Below, piece by piece: positions 16,989 through 26,679 of a stretch of DNA of 46,564 nucleotides. The notes beneath the pieces are model-generated. The model made no database searches, was not told the origin of the DNA, and was given only the letters and a program-made list of their open reading frames with translations. Location of the stretch: the NCBI RefSeq assembly GCF_018780075.1, contig NZ_JADMKB010000029.1, positions 1 through 46,564 on the forward strand. Direction: 5' to 3'. The DNA is from Hydrogenophaga sp. (GTDB taxonomy: Bacteria > Pseudomonadota > Gammaproteobacteria > Burkholderiales > Burkholderiaceae_C). Both the position numbers and the translations under genes were made by a program. Position 1 is the first letter of the stretch; each line of letters begins with the position of its first letter.

Positions 16989-18146
16989 TCAGGTCGTGCG
17001 CTCGAAGGGCTCGACCCGCCCGTGCACGAAATGCAGCTTGCGGACCACCGTGTCCGACAACACGAACGGATAGAAGTCGGGCAGCCCCATGCTGCGCGAC
17101 AGCTCGTTGAGCACGGCCGTCAGCCGGGTCCAGGCGTTGAGCATGGCCAGAAACACCTCGGCCTCGGGGGAAGGTTCTTCCTGCAGCACCGAGGGCAGGT
17201 AGTGCAAGGCGTCCACATCGACCTCGTCCGGCGCCATGCCGAAGCTCACCGCCGTGTCCAGCGTGTCGCGCATGTGCAGGTAGTGCGCCCAGGTCTCGGC
17301 CCAGTCTTCCCACGGGTGGGCGCTGGCGTAGCTGGAGATGTAGGCACCGGACCAGCCCGGTGGCGCCCCTTGCTGGTAGTGCGCGTTCAGCGCGGCAGCG
17401 TAGTCCTGCTGCTCGTCACCGAACAGCGCACGAAACCCCTGAAGGCAAGGGTCGTTGCGGACCAGCCGGTCCCAGAAGTGGTGCCCCACCTCGTGGCGGT
17501 AGTGCCCGAGCAGCGTCCGGTACGGCTCGCGCATCTGGCTGCGGACCTGCTCGCGGTAGGCGTCGTCGGCCTCGGCCAGGTTGAGGGTGATCACGCCCTG
17601 GGCGTGCCCCGTCAGCACCTGCGCCTGCCCGGGGAGCGACACCAGGGTGTCGAACACCAGCCCACCCGGACCGCCGTCCTCCGACAGCGGCTCCACCGGC
17701 AGCCCCAGGCCGATCAGCTGCGACACCAGGCGGCGCCGCGCCAGCTCGACCTTGCGCCAGGGTTCGTGGTTGCGCTCCAGGCCGAGGTCCGGGATGACGC
17801 GGTTGAGGCGGCACGCCACGCAGGAGCAGTCCGCCGCCCCGATGGAGCCGTCGTCGCGCACCAGCCAGTTGCACAGGGCTGGCGTGCCCATCTGGGCGCA
17901 GCGCCGGTAGCGCTGCAGGGGCGCGTCCCCGCTCTCTGAACCCTGCGGCGCCACCGCGTGCCACACCCCGGGTTCGGCGTCGGGCTCGATGGCCAGCACC
18001 TGGCCCAGCCAGGGGTCGAAACCCAGCGCCCGCCCACATTGCAGGCAGGTGTTGTTGCGGAAAAAAACCTGGGCGCCGCAGGTGCAGCGGTAGGCCCGCG
18101 CGGTGCTGGGGTGCAGGCGCAGAGAAGCGGAAGCCGGTGGGGTCAT
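16989..18146 (-). CDS. Zinc-ribbon-containing putative metallopeptidase
   Basis: The 385-residue protein has an N-terminal zinc ribbon with Cys21, Cys23, Cys34 and Cys37 (CTC...CLQC) and a second cysteine set (CSCVAC, about residue 109). It also has the metal-binding signature HEVGHHF near residue 215, followed by WEDWAETWAHYLH, which supplies a likely third ligand. This is the 'putative zinc-binding metallopeptidase' family formerly known by a DUF2248-type name. There is no signal peptide, so it is cytosolic. The start MTPPASASLR was chosen because the ribbon begins soon after; the longer frame upstream overlaps the divergent amidotransferase gene. The substrate is unknown. Confidence 0.88.
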   Translation of the reverse strand: MTPPASASLRLHPSTARAYRCTCGAQVFFRNNTCLQCGRALGFDPWLGQVLAIEPDAEPGVWHAVAPQGSESGDAPLQRYRRCAQMGTPALCNWLVRDDGSIGAADCSCVACRLNRVIPDLGLERNHEPWRKVELARRRLVSQLIGLGLPVEPLSEDGGPGGLVFDTLVSLPGQAQVLTGHAQGVITLNLAEADDAYREQVRSQMREPYRTLLGHYRHEVGHHFWDRLVRNDPCLQGFRALFGDEQQDYAAALNAHYQQGAPPGWSGAYISSYASAHPWEDWAETWAHYLHMRDTLDTAVSFGMAPDEVDVDALHYLPSVLQEEPSPEAEVFLAMLNAWTRLTAVLNELSRSMGLPDFYPFVLSDTVVRKLHFVHGRVEPFERTT

Positions 18147-18258
18147 GGGGCCTGAGGTGAGAACAATGCCCGCATGTTCACCCCAAAAGCGGTTTCCGGA
18201 GCGCTGGCCCGCCCATTTCCTGCGATTTCGGGGCCGAGGTTGTGACAAGATGATGTCC

Positions 18259-19023
18259 ATGTGCCAACTGCTCGGCCTCAACTGCGCCACCCCCACCGAC
18301 GCCTCGTTCAGTTTCACCGGCTTCTGCCAGCGCGGTGGCGCCACCGACCACCACGCCGACGGCTGGGGCATCGCCTTCTTTGAAGGCCGGGGGCTGCGCC
18401 TCTTCATCGACCACGAGAGTGCGGCCAACTCCCGCATGGCCGAGTTCCTGCGCAGCTACCCGCTCAAGAGCAAGAACATCCTGGCCCACGTGCGCAAGGC
18501 CACCATCGGCGAGGTGATGCTGGAGAACGCCCACCCCTTCACGCGCGAGCTGTGGGGCCGGCACTGGGTGTTCGCCCACAACGGCGACCTGAAGGACTAC
18601 TTCCCCAAGCTGCACGGCGCGTTCCAGCCGGTGGGCACCACCGACAGCGAGCGTGCGTTCTGCTGGCTGATGCAGGAACTCGCCAAGTCACACGCGAGCC
18701 TGCCCAGCGTCGCCGAACTCACGCACACACTGCGCGAGCTGATCCCGAAGATCACCACGTTCGGCACCGCCAACTTCCTGCTCTCCAACGGCGAGGCCAT
18801 GTGGGCGCACTGCAGCACCAAGCTGCACTACCTGGTGCGCCAGCACCCGTTTGCGCAGGCCACGCTGATGGACCACGACTGGACGGTGAACTTCGCCGAC
18901 CTCAACCAGCCCGGCGACCGCGCGGCCGTGATCGTGACCACGCCGCTGACCCGCAACGAGCAGTGGACCGCGTTTGAACCGGGTGAACTCAAGGTGTTCG
19001 TGGACGGCCTGCCCCTGGCCTGA
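18259..19023 (+). CDS. Class II glutamine amidotransferase (YafJ-like)
   Basis: The 254-residue protein is a single N-terminal-nucleophile GATase domain. The start is the third of three in-frame ATGs (18250, 18253, 18259), because only it places Cys at position 2 (MCQLLGLN), the catalytic nucleophile after Met removal. Conserved pieces are GGATDHHADGWGIAFFEG, HVRKATIG, and NAHPFTRELWGRHWVFAHNGDL. It releases ammonia from glutamine; the acceptor is unknown for stand-alone YafJ proteins. Its promoter region faces the metallopeptidase gene. Confidence 0.93.
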   Translation: MCQLLGLNCATPTDASFSFTGFCQRGGATDHHADGWGIAFFEGRGLRLFIDHESAANSRMAEFLRSYPLKSKNILAHVRKATIGEVMLENAHPFTRELWGRHWVFAHNGDLKDYFPKLHGAFQPVGTTDSERAFCWLMQELAKSHASLPSVAELTHTLRELIPKITTFGTANFLLSNGEAMWAHCSTKLHYLVRQHPFAQATLMDHDWTVNFADLNQPGDRAAVIVTTPLTRNEQWTAFEPGELKVFVDGLPLA

Positions 19024-19033
19024 GGCCGGGCCA

Positions 19034-19321
19034 TCAACCCCGGCCGGCGCGGCGCTCTTCGCGTTGCATGAAGAGGTACAGCCCCTCCACCTTCTCGCGC
19101 GCCCACGGCGTCTTGCGCAGGAAACGCAGGCTGGAACCCACGCTCGGGTCCACGTTGAAGCAGCGGATGGGGATGCGCTGGCCCAGCTCTTCCCAGCCGT
19201 AGTGGTCGGCCAGCGCGGTGACGATCGCCTCCAGCGTCAGGCCGTGCAACGGGTTGCGCGCCTGCTTGGCGGGTGCTTTGGGCGCTTCGTCGTCGGGCGG
19301 GTTGACGGGTTGGTCGCTCAT
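19034..19321 (-). CDS. VF530 family small DNA-binding-type protein
   Basis: The 95-residue protein has a low-complexity N-terminus, then the conserved VF530 domain: [52 protein letters not shown]530 (DUF2132) is a small helical family with a structural resemblance to DNA-binding domains and no assigned role. Its start overlaps the gshB stop by four bases, so expression is coupled to glutathione synthetase. It is convergent with the amidotransferase gene with a 10-bp gap. Confidence 0.9.
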   Translation of the reverse strand: MSDQPVNPPDDEAPKAPAKQARNPLHGLTLEAIVTALADHYGWEELGQRIPIRCFNVDPSVGSSLRFLRKTPWAREKVEGLYLFMQREERRAGRG

Positions 19322-20271
19322 TCTTGGCCCTTGATCGATTGCTCCAGGGCGTCCACAAACATCGACGGCACATCGAACCCGGTCTGGTCGGTGATCTCCT
19401 GGAAGCAGGTCGGGCTGGTGACGTTGATCTCGGTCACACTGTTGCCGATCATGTCCAGCCCCACCAGCAGCAGGCCGCGCTTGGCCAGCGTGGGCGCGAT
19501 GGCCTCGGCCACGGCACGGTTCTCATCGCTCAGCGGCTGCGCCACGCCCTTGCCGCCGGCCGCGAGGTTGCCGCGCACCTCGTTGCCCTGCGGGATGCGC
19601 GCCAGCACGAAGGGCGCGACCTTCCCGCCGATCAGCAGCAGGCGCTTGTCGCCAGCCACGATCTCGGGCAGGTAACGCTGCACCATCACGCTGGTGGCGC
19701 CGCCCTGGTTGAGCGTCTCGATGATGGAGCCGAGGTTCATGCCGTCGGCGCCGACGCGGAAGATGCCCATGCCCCCCATGCCGTCCAGCGGCTTGAGGAT
19801 CACGTCCCGGTGCTCGGCGTGGAATGCGCGGATGTCGTCGGCCGCGCGCGTCACCAGCGTGGGCGGCGCGAACTGCGCGAACTCCATCAGCGCGAGTTTC
19901 TCCGGGTGGTCACGCAGCGCGCGCGGGCTGTTGAACACGCGCGCGCCTTCGCGCTCGGCCTGTTCCAGCAGGTGGGTGGCGTAGAAGAATTCGCTGTCGA
20001 ACGGTGGGTCCTTGCGCATGAGCACGGCATCGAAGCCATGCACCGGATCGATCGCTTCGCGGGTGACTTCAAACCAGGCATCGGCATCGCCCGTGAGGAC
20101 GATGTGGCGCACGGCGGCGGTGACCGGCTGGCCGCTGCGCCAGGCCATGTGCTGCGGCTCGGTGGCGGCGATGGTGTGGCCGCGTTTCTGCAGCTCGCGC
20201 ATCATGGCGAAGGTGGTGTCCTTGTAGGTCTTGAAGGACGCCAGAGGGTCGGCAACGAAGAGGATGTTCAT
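19318..20271 (-). CDS. gshB: Glutathione synthetase
   Basis: This 317-residue ATP-grasp enzyme joins gamma-glutamylcysteine and glycine, the second step of glutathione synthesis, in the cytosol. The N-terminal domain starts [24 protein letters not shown], the family hallmark. [17 protein letters not shown] is the ATP-grasp glycine-rich loop, and [19 protein letters not shown] is the metal/ATP site. Length is normal (about 315). It lies downstream of benE with a 9-bp gap on the same strand; gshA lies 3.5 kb upstream in the same direction. Confidence 0.97.
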   Translation of the reverse strand: MNILFVADPLASFKTYKDTTFAMMRELQKRGHTIAATEPQHMAWRSGQPVTAAVRHIVLTGDADAWFEVTREAIDPVHGFDAVLMRKDPPFDSEFFYATHLLEQAEREGARVFNSPRALRDHPEKLALMEFAQFAPPTLVTRAADDIRAFHAEHRDVILKPLDGMGGMGIFRVGADGMNLGSIIETLNQGGATSVMVQRYLPEIVAGDKRLLLIGGKVAPFVLARIPQGNEVRGNLAAGGKGVAQPLSDENRAVAEAIAPTLAKRGLLLVGLDMIGNSVTEINVTSPTCFQEITDQTGFDVPSMFVDALEQSIKGQE

Positions 20272-20280
20272 GGGGCTTGT

Positions 20281-21465
20281 TCAGGGGGCTTTGCGGGCAG
20301 CCCCGTACTGTTGCACAAACAGCGCGAGCGCGCCGGCGACCACGCCCCAGAAGGCCGAGCCGATGCCGGCAATGACCACGCCGCTGAGCGTGACGAGGAA
20401 GGTGATGAGCGCGGCTTCGCGGTGGTCGTCGTCGCGCAGCGCGGTGTGCAGACCACCGCCGATGCTGCCCAGCAGCGCCAGGCCGGCGATGGCCAGCACC
20501 AGCTCTTTGGGGAACGCCAGCAGCAGGCCGGTGACCGCGGCGCCAAAGAGGCCGATCACCCCATAGATCACACCGCTGCTCACCGCCGCGGTGTAACGCT
20601 TGCGCTGGTCGGCGTGCGCTTCTTCGCCCATGCAGATGGCGGCGGTGATGGCGCTGAGGCTGAGCGCGAACGCGCCGAACGGCGCCAGCACCAGCGTGGC
20701 CAGCCCGGTCAGGGTGATGATCTTCGAGATCGGCATGTCATACCCCGCGGTGCGGATGGCCGCCACGCCCGGCAGGTTCTGCGAGGCCATGGTCACCACG
20801 AACAGCGGCAACGCCAGGCTCACCAGCGCGGACAGCGTGAACTCGGGCGCGGTGAACACCGGGCGGGCCAGCGACAAGCTCACCGCCTCGCCGTTGAACT
20901 GGCCGTTCACCGCCACGTAGGCCACCGCCACGGCCAGCGTGAGCGGCACCGCGTAACGCGGCAGGCAACGCCGGCCCAGCAGGTAGGCCAGCAGCATGAG
21001 CAACACCAGCGGCAGCGCCGTCTGCGCAGCGGCGAACGCCTGCAGGCCAAACCGGGCCAGCACGCCGGCCAGCAGGGCCGAGGCAATCGCCACCGGGATG
21101 CGGTTCATCACCCGCTCGAACCAGCCGGTCGCACCGACCAGCACGGTCAGCGCGGCGCAGGCCATGAACGCGCCCACCGCCTGCGGCATGCTGAAGCCCC
21201 CGGCCAGACCGGCCGTGGCCAGCACCGCAGCACCGGGCGTGCTCCAGGCCACCATCACCGGCTGCTTGAGGATGAGCGAAGGAATGGCCGAACACAGCCC
21301 CATGCCCAGGCCGAGCGCCCACATCCAGGAAGTGATCAGCTCGGGCGTGGCACCAAAGGCCAACGCGGCCTGAAAGACGATGGCGACCGAGCTGGTGAAG
21401 CCCACCAGCACCGCCACAAAACCGGCCGTGGCGGCCGAGAGGTTGAGGTCACGGAAAAAAGACAT
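20281..21465 (-). CDS. benE: BenE family benzoate/H+ symporter-like permease
   Basis: The 394-residue protein has about 12 membrane helices. Family features: FFRDLNLSAATAGFVAVLVGFTSS at the start, WSTPGAAVLAT, and GVAAIRTAGYDMP with the charged AICMGEEAHADQRKRY loop typical of BenE. BenE imports benzoate with protons. No benzoate-degradation genes are in the window and it sits in a glutathione neighbourhood, so its real substrate may differ. The start MSFFRD is the family norm; the open frame upstream is repeat sequence. Confidence 0.9.
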   Translation of the reverse strand: MSFFRDLNLSAATAGFVAVLVGFTSSVAIVFQAALAFGATPELITSWMWALGLGMGLCSAIPSLILKQPVMVAWSTPGAAVLATAGLAGGFSMPQAVGAFMACAALTVLVGATGWFERVMNRIPVAIASALLAGVLARFGLQAFAAAQTALPLVLLMLLAYLLGRRCLPRYAVPLTLAVAVAYVAVNGQFNGEAVSLSLARPVFTAPEFTLSALVSLALPLFVVTMASQNLPGVAAIRTAGYDMPISKIITLTGLATLVLAPFGAFALSLSAITAAICMGEEAHADQRKRYTAAVSSGVIYGVIGLFGAAVTGLLLAFPKELVLAIAGLALLGSIGGGLHTALRDDDHREAALITFLVTLSGVVIAGIGSAFWGVVAGALALFVQQYGAARKAP

Positions 21466-21512
21466 CGGGCGATTGTGCCGGGAGCACCCCGCAACCCAAA
21501 CGGGAAAGGACT

Positions 21513-21631
21513 CTCCGGAGCGCGTGCTCGAACCCAGGATGCGGTGGAGCCGGCTTCGCCGGGCCACTCGCATCGCCCCTTGAGGGGCGGAGCGGTTACG
21601 CGCAGCGAACAAGCGACGGGGGTGAGCCCAT
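21513..21631 (+). repeat. Intergenic three-hairpin repeat, copy R4
   Basis: This is a long copy. CGGAGCGCGTGC and CCCAGGATGCGG form the left end, then GAGCCGGCTTCGCCGGGCCAC, CGCCCCTTGAGGGGCG and a divergent third arm, ending GGGGGTGAG. A few bases remain before the CTA stop of kup. It fills the gap between benE and kup. Confidence 0.8.
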
Positions 21632-23500
21632 CTAAATCTCTATTTTTGAGCCCAGCTCGATCACCGCGTTGCTCGGCAGGTTCAGGAACTCGGCCGCCGC
21701 CCCCGCGTTGTGGTGCATCTGGGCGAAGATTTTTTCGCGCCAGGGCGCCATGCCGCTGCCCAGGGTGGGCACCACCAGATCGCGCGACAGGAAGTAGCTG
21801 GTGGTCATGGCGTCGAGCGCACAGCCGCGCCCGCTCATGAGCTGCAGCGCCTTGGGCACGTCGGGGTCGTTCTTGAACCCGTAATGGATCACGACCTGCC
21901 AGCAATCGTGCCCCAGCGGCTCCACCGCCAGGCGCTTGTCCAGCCCGATCCAGGGCACCTCGTGACTGCGCACCGTGACGAACAGGTTCTGCGCGTGCAG
22001 CACCTTGTTGTGCTTGAGGTTGTGCAACAGCGCGTTGGGCACGGTGCCGGTCTCGGCCGTGAGGAACACCGCCGTGCCTTCCACGCGCGCGGGCGGTGCC
22101 ATGAACACCGCGTCGAGAAAGCTGTCGAGCTCAATGGCGTCGGCCTGTTGTTTGGCCGCCATCAACACCCGCCCCTGCTTCCAGGTCATCATGAGCATGA
22201 ACACCACGCCGCCGATCAGCAGCGGGAACCAGCCGCCCGCGAACAGCTTGAGCAGGTTGGAGCTGAAGAACGCCAGGTCCACCACGAAGAAGAATCCGGT
22301 CGCCAGCAGGCACAGCCACAGCGGGTATTTCCAGCCGAAGCGGATCACGAAGAAGGTCAGCACCGTGGTGATGAGCATGTCCAGCGTGACGGCGATGCCG
22401 TAGGCGGCCGCCAGGTTGCTGGACGACTTGAACATCACCACCGCCAGCACGATGGCCACGAACAGGCCCCAGTTGACGAAGGGAATGTAGATCTGGCCGG
22501 TGTCGCGCACGCTGGTGTGCAGCAGGTTCAGGCGCGGCAGGTAACCCAGCTGCACGGCCTGCTTGGTGACGCTGAACGCGCCGGAGATCAGGGCCTGAGA
22601 GGCGATCACCGTGGCCATGGTCGCCAGCCCCACCAGCGGCAGCAGAAACCAGTCAGGGGCCATGTTGAAGAAGGGGTTTTTCACCGCCTCGGGGTCGCTC
22701 AGCAGCAGCGCGCCCTGGCCGAAATAGTTGAGGGTGAGGCAAGGCATGACGATGGAGAACCAGGCCAGGCGGATCGGTTTTTTGCCGAAGTGGCCCATGT
22801 CGGCGTAGAGCGCCTCACCACCGGTGACGCACAGCACCACCGCACCGAGGATGATGAAGGTGGTGCCCGGCTGCTCCCAGATGAAACGCAGGGCGTGGTG
22901 CGGGCTGAGTGCGGCCAGGATTTCGGGGTGGCCGACGATGTGCACCACGCCCAGCCCCGCGATGGTGAGAAACCACAGCACCGTGATCGGGCCGAAGAAC
23001 TTGCCGATGCCGCTGGTGCCGCGCTTTTGTACAAAAAACAGACCGAACAGCACCACCAGCGTGATCGGCACCACGTACTGCTTGAACGCCGGTGAAATGA
23101 CCTCCAGGCCCTCCACCGCCGAGAGCACCGAAATCGCCGGGGTGATGACGCCATCGCCATAAAACAGCGAGGTGCCGAAGATGCCGATCGCCAGCAGCCA
23201 CTTGCGCAGCTCGGGCCGGTCTTTCACCGCCTGCGAGGCCAGCGCCAGCATGGCGATCAGACCGCCCTCGCCCGCGTTGTCGGCGCGCAGCACCAGCACC
23301 ACGTATTTGAGGGAAACGATGACCGTCAGTGTCCAGAAAACGATGGACAGCACCCCGTACACGTTGTCATGGGTGAAGGGGACATGGCCGGACCCGAAGA
23401 TCTCTTTGATGGCGTACAGCACGCTGGTGCCGATATCGCCATACACCACACCGATGGCGCCCAGGGTGAGCGCAGCAAGCGAAGATTTGCTGGAGGACAA
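21632..23500 (-). CDS. kup: Kup-type potassium uptake protein, probable TTG start
   Basis: This 622-residue low-affinity K+ uptake permease (K+/H+ symport, inner membrane) has 12 predicted helices followed by a cytoplasmic tail. The N-terminus [29 protein letters not shown] is the family signature; [26 protein letters not shown] follows. No ATG or GTG precedes this block at a sensible place. The TTG at 23498-23500 gives [11 protein letters not shown] and a length equal to E. coli Kup, so it is chosen. It lies between gshA (upstream, same strand) and benE. Confidence 0.95.
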   Translation of the reverse strand: MSSSKSSLAALTLGAIGVVYGDIGTSVLYAIKEIFGSGHVPFTHDNVYGVLSIVFWTLTVIVSLKYVVLVLRADNAGEGGLIAMLALASQAVKDRPELRKWLLAIGIFGTSLFYGDGVITPAISVLSAVEGLEVISPAFKQYVVPITLVVLFGLFFVQKRGTSGIGKFFGPITVLWFLTIAGLGVVHIVGHPEILAALSPHHALRFIWEQPGTTFIILGAVVLCVTGGEALYADMGHFGKKPIRLAWFSIVMPCLTLNYFGQGALLLSDPEAVKNPFFNMAPDWFLLPLVGLATMATVIASQALISGAFSVTKQAVQLGYLPRLNLLHTSVRDTGQIYIPFVNWGLFVAIVLAVVMFKSSSNLAAAYGIAVTLDMLITTVLTFFVIRFGWKYPLWLCLLATGFFFVVDLAFFSSNLLKLFAGGWFPLLIGGVVFMLMMTWKQGRVLMAAKQQADAIELDSFLDAVFMAPPARVEGTAVFLTAETGTVPNALLHNLKHNKVLHAQNLFVTVRSHEVPWIGLDKRLAVEPLGHDCWQVVIHYGFKNDPDVPKALQLMSGRGCALDAMTTSYFLSRDLVVPTLGSGMAPWREKIFAQMHHNAGAAAEFLNLPSNAVIELGSKIEI

Positions 23501-23681
23501 AAAACCACCCGACCGGTTGGGGGTCAGGTCCGTTGTCTGGAAGCTCGCGATTCTGCGCCCGAGGCACACGCTCCGCCAGTGGGGCGATGTGCCTAAATGA
23601 GACGTTCCGGCGAGTTTGTTGCACCGCAACAACTGCAACAGGAGAGAAGTGTCATCCCCGATCACACGCCAACACAAGCCC

Positions 23682-23791
23682 TTCCGGCGAGGCGTGCCCG
23701 AGAGCAGGATGCGGTGAAACCGGCTCCGCCGGGCCACTTGCATCGCCCCCTTGAGGGGGTGACGCGCCGCAGGCGCGGCGCGGGGGTGGGC
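23682..23791 (+). repeat. Intergenic three-hairpin repeat, copy R5
   Basis: This is the most complete copy: left end CGGCGAGGCGTGC and GCAGGATGCGGTG, hairpin CCGGCTCCGCCGG, hairpin CCCCCTTGAGGGGG, hairpin CGCGCCGCAGGCGCG, then GGGGGTGGG and the CTA stop of gshA. The remaining 180 bases between here and kup form the kup 5' region; GTTGC/GCAAC inverted pairs occur near 23618-23630, but nothing else is clear. Confidence 0.82.
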
Positions 23792-25075
23792 CTACTCGTA
23801 GACTTCTGCGTCCGGGTCGGTCGCTTCCAGCTCGTAGCTCGCCGCCAACATGGCCAGGCGGCCGATCACGCCGTACATGTAGAAGCGGTTGGGCACGCTG
23901 GCACCGGGCTTCACGCCGGGTTGCGGCAGCTGCGCGCTCTGTTCGAAGGCCAGCGGCACGTAGCTGGAGCCGGGCGCGTTCAGGTTCTCGTCCACGCCCC
24001 GGTCGGCGTGCACGCGGTAGAAACCGCCCACCACGTAGCGGTCCATCATGTAGACCACGGGCTCGGCCACGGCGGCGTTGATGCGCTCGTTGGTCAGCAC
24101 GCCTTCCTGGATGATGACCTCGCCCACCGGCTGGCTCCCCACGGCCTTGGCCCGGGCCTTGAACCACGCGTCGTCCAGGTCCTTGGCGTCGCGCACCGTG
24201 AGCTGGCCCAGCGCCGCGTTGCCGTTGTCGGCCTTGATGACGACGAACGGCTTTTCGTTGATGCCGTATTCCTTGTATTTGCGGCGGATCTTGCCCAAGA
24301 GCGCATCGGTGTTGCTGCGCAGGCACTCCAGCCCGGTGGCTTCGGCGAAATTCACCTCGCCACACTGGTTGAACATCGGGTTGATCAGCCAGTGGTCCAT
24401 GCCCAGCAGCTTGCCGAAGCGCTTGGACACCTCTTCGTAGGCCTTGAAATGGTTGCTCTTGCGCCGGATGCCCCAACCCGCGTGCAAGGGCGGCAGCAGG
24501 TACTGCTCGTGCAGATCTTCCAGGATGCCGGGGGCGCCCGCCCGCAGGTCGTTGTTGAGCAGGATGGTGCAGGGGTCGAAGTGCTTCAGGCCCAGGCGGC
24601 GCTTGCTGCGGATCAGCGGCTCCAGCGTGATGGACTCGCCGCCCGGCAGGTCGATGGTGGTGGGGGCCTTGATGTCGTTGGACAACGAGCCCAGGCGCAC
24701 GTTCAGGCCGGCCTGGTAGAAGATGCGCTGCAGCTGGCGCAGGTTGCCGAGGTAGAACACATCGGTGCTGCTCTCGGGCACCAGCAGCAGGTTCTTGGCC
24801 TCGGGGCAGATCTTCTCGATCGCCGCCATGGCCGCCTGCACCGCCAGCGGCATCATCTCGGGCGTGAGGTGGTTCCAGCCGCCGGGAAACAGGTTGGTGT
24901 CCACCGGCGCGAGCTTGAAGCCGGCGTTGCGCACGTCCACCGAGCTGTAGAACGGCGGCGTGTGCTCCATCCACTCCAGCCGGAACCAGCGCTCGATCAC
25001 CGGGGTGGATTCGAGGATGCGCTGTTCGAGTTCGTTGATGGGGCCAGTGAGGGCGGTGACGAGATGCGGAACCAT
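23792..25075 (-). CDS. gshA: Glutamate-cysteine ligase, proteobacterial GshA type
   Basis: The 427-residue enzyme catalyses ATP-dependent joining of Glu and Cys, the first and rate-limiting step of glutathione synthesis. It matches the GshA family found in beta-proteobacteria rather than E. coli GshA: MVPHLVTALTGPINELEQRI, FKLAPVDTNLFPGGWNHL, LIRSKRRLGLKHFDPCTILLNN (split over the ATP site) and YEELxATDPDAE-like end. The start ATG has no separate Shine-Dalgarno; the G-rich end of repeat R6 lies 8-13 bases upstream and may serve. Confidence 0.95.
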   Translation of the reverse strand: MVPHLVTALTGPINELEQRILESTPVIERWFRLEWMEHTPPFYSSVDVRNAGFKLAPVDTNLFPGGWNHLTPEMMPLAVQAAMAAIEKICPEAKNLLLVPESSTDVFYLGNLRQLQRIFYQAGLNVRLGSLSNDIKAPTTIDLPGGESITLEPLIRSKRRLGLKHFDPCTILLNNDLRAGAPGILEDLHEQYLLPPLHAGWGIRRKSNHFKAYEEVSKRFGKLLGMDHWLINPMFNQCGEVNFAEATGLECLRSNTDALLGKIRRKYKEYGINEKPFVVIKADNGNAALGQLTVRDAKDLDDAWFKARAKAVGSQPVGEVIIQEGVLTNERINAAVAEPVVYMMDRYVVGGFYRVHADRGVDENLNAPGSSYVPLAFEQSAQLPQPGVKPGASVPNRFYMYGVIGRLAMLAASYELEATDPDAEVYE

Positions 25076-25083
25076 AAGATTTG

Positions 25084-25180
25084 GACGCCCCCCGCGCCGC
25101 CTGCGGCGTCACCCCCCACTGGGGGGCGTCAGCCGCGGCCCGGCGAAGCCGGTTCCGCGCTGACCTGGACGCTCGGGCGA
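25084..25180 (-). repeat. Intergenic three-hairpin repeat, copy R6, facing the gshA start codon
   Basis: On the minus strand it reads: GCGGAACCGGCTTCGCCGG, CCCCCCAGTGGGGGG, CGCCGCAGGCGGCG, GGGGGGCG, and 7-10 bases later the gshA ATG. It is the only copy whose G-rich end faces a start codon. About 80 further bases separate it from the proA stop; nothing was seen there. Confidence 0.8.
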
Positions 25181-25263
25181 TGCGTTTGGGCGGGAGATGG
25201 GGTTGTTGGAAAAGCCTCTAGCGTTGGGAGTATGGGGCCGAAAGCCGGGCTTGCAAGCCCGGC

Positions 25264-26544
25264 TCAGCCCCGAACCTCGCCTTCACCCAGCACCACGTAT
25301 TTCAAAGACGTGAGGCCTTCGACGCCGACCGGCCCGCGCGCATGGAACTTGTCGGTGCTGATGCCGATTTCAGCCCCCAGGCCGTACTCGAACCCGTCCG
25401 CGAAGCGGGTGCTCGCATTCACCATGACGCTGGCCGAATCCACCTCGCGCAGGAAACGCTGGGCGTGCATGTGGTCGGTGGTGAGGATGGCGTCGGTGTG
25501 GTGGCTGCCGTAGCGGTTGATGTGGGCGATGGCTTCGTCCAGGCCCGCCACCACCTTCACGCTGATGACCGGTGCCAGGTATTCCTCGCCCCAGTCCTGC
25601 TCGCTGGCGGCCTCCACGGTCGCGCCCGGCACAGCCGACAGGAGGGCCATGGCCTCCGGGCAGCCACGCATCTCCACGCCCTTGGCGGCGTAGACGGCGC
25701 CGATCTTCGGCAGGAAGTCGGCCGCCACGCCGCGCGCCACCAGCAGGCTCTCGGTCGCGTTGCAGGGGCTGTATTTCTGGGTCTTGGCGTTGTCGGCCAC
25801 GGTCACCGCCATGGCGATGTCGCAGGGCTGGTCCACATAGGTGTGGCAGTTGCCGTCCAAGTGCTTGATCACCGGCACCTTGGCCTCGGCGCTGATGCGC
25901 TCGATCAGGCCCTTGCCGCCGCGCGGGATGATCACGTCCACGTACTGCGGCATGGTGATGAGCTGGCCCACGGCGGCACGGTCGGTGGTGGGCACGAGCT
26001 GCACCGCGTCGGTCGGCAGGCCGGCGGCGGCCAGTGCCTGCTGCACCAGGGCGGCCAGGGCGCGGTTGGAGTCGATGGCCTCGGAGCCGCCGCGCAGGAT
26101 GCAGGCGTTGCCGCTCTTGATGCTCAGGCTCGCGGCCTCGATGGTCACGTTGGGGCGGCTCTCGTAGATCATGCCGAACACGCCGATGGGCACGCGCATC
26201 TGGCCCACGCGGATGCCGCTGGGCATCTGCTTCAGGCCCGTGATTTCACCCGTGATGTCGGCCATGGCGGCCAGCTGCTCGCAGCCTTCGGCGCAGGTCT
26301 CGATCACCTTGGGCGTGAGCCTGAGGCGGTCCACCATCGGCTCGCTCAACCCGGCGGCGCGGGCGCGCTCCAGGTCCTTGGCGTTCTCCACCTGCAGCGG
26401 CGCCACATTGGCGCGCAGCAAAGCGGCCAGTCCGCGCAAGGCCTTGAGTTTGGTCGCCGCGCTGGCCTTGGCCATCAGCGCCGAGGCGGCCTTGGCCTGG
26501 CTGCCCAGCGTGTTCATGAGTTCGGTGGTGTTGGTCGCGTTCAT
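25264..26544 (-). CDS. proA: Gamma-glutamyl phosphate reductase (glutamate-5-semialdehyde dehydrogenase)
   Basis: The 426-residue enzyme performs the second step of proline synthesis, reducing gamma-glutamyl phosphate with NADPH. It has an aldehyde-dehydrogenase fold with [28 protein letters not shown], and the catalytic Cys in [13 protein letters not shown] near residue 258, ending [13 protein letters not shown]. Length is normal. The start [10 protein letters not shown] matches the usual length and is followed at once by the helical N-terminus. In related genomes proA often follows holA; here an accessory block separates them. Confidence 0.97.
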   Translation of the reverse strand: MNATNTTELMNTLGSQAKAASALMAKASAATKLKALRGLAALLRANVAPLQVENAKDLERARAAGLSEPMVDRLRLTPKVIETCAEGCEQLAAMADITGEITGLKQMPSGIRVGQMRVPIGVFGMIYESRPNVTIEAASLSIKSGNACILRGGSEAIDSNRALAALVQQALAAAGLPTDAVQLVPTTDRAAVGQLITMPQYVDVIIPRGGKGLIERISAEAKVPVIKHLDGNCHTYVDQPCDIAMAVTVADNAKTQKYSPCNATESLLVARGVAADFLPKIGAVYAAKGVEMRGCPEAMALLSAVPGATVEAASEQDWGEEYLAPVISVKVVAGLDEAIAHINRYGSHHTDAILTTDHMHAQRFLREVDSASVMVNASTRFADGFEYGLGAEIGISTDKFHARGPVGVEGLTSLKYVVLGEGEVRG

Positions 26545-26679
26545 GGCGCGATTTTCGCAGAGCAGCCCGCGCTTGGGGAGGCGGGGGCATTCGGGGGCGG
26601 TCCCGGCAACGCGCGTGACAACCGGGCGCGTCGAACCGGTGCACCATCGTGGCCCCCGCGTCCCCACAGCGAAACGCCC

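Noticed and set aside
23501..23681. Riboswitch before kup
   Set aside because: Only short GTTGC/GCAAC inverted pairs are seen; nothing matches a K+ or cyclic-dinucleotide riboswitch.
25342..26679. Large upstream extension in frame with the DUF2855 gene
   Set aside because: It is antisense to proA. The real protein begins at 26680, where family similarity starts.
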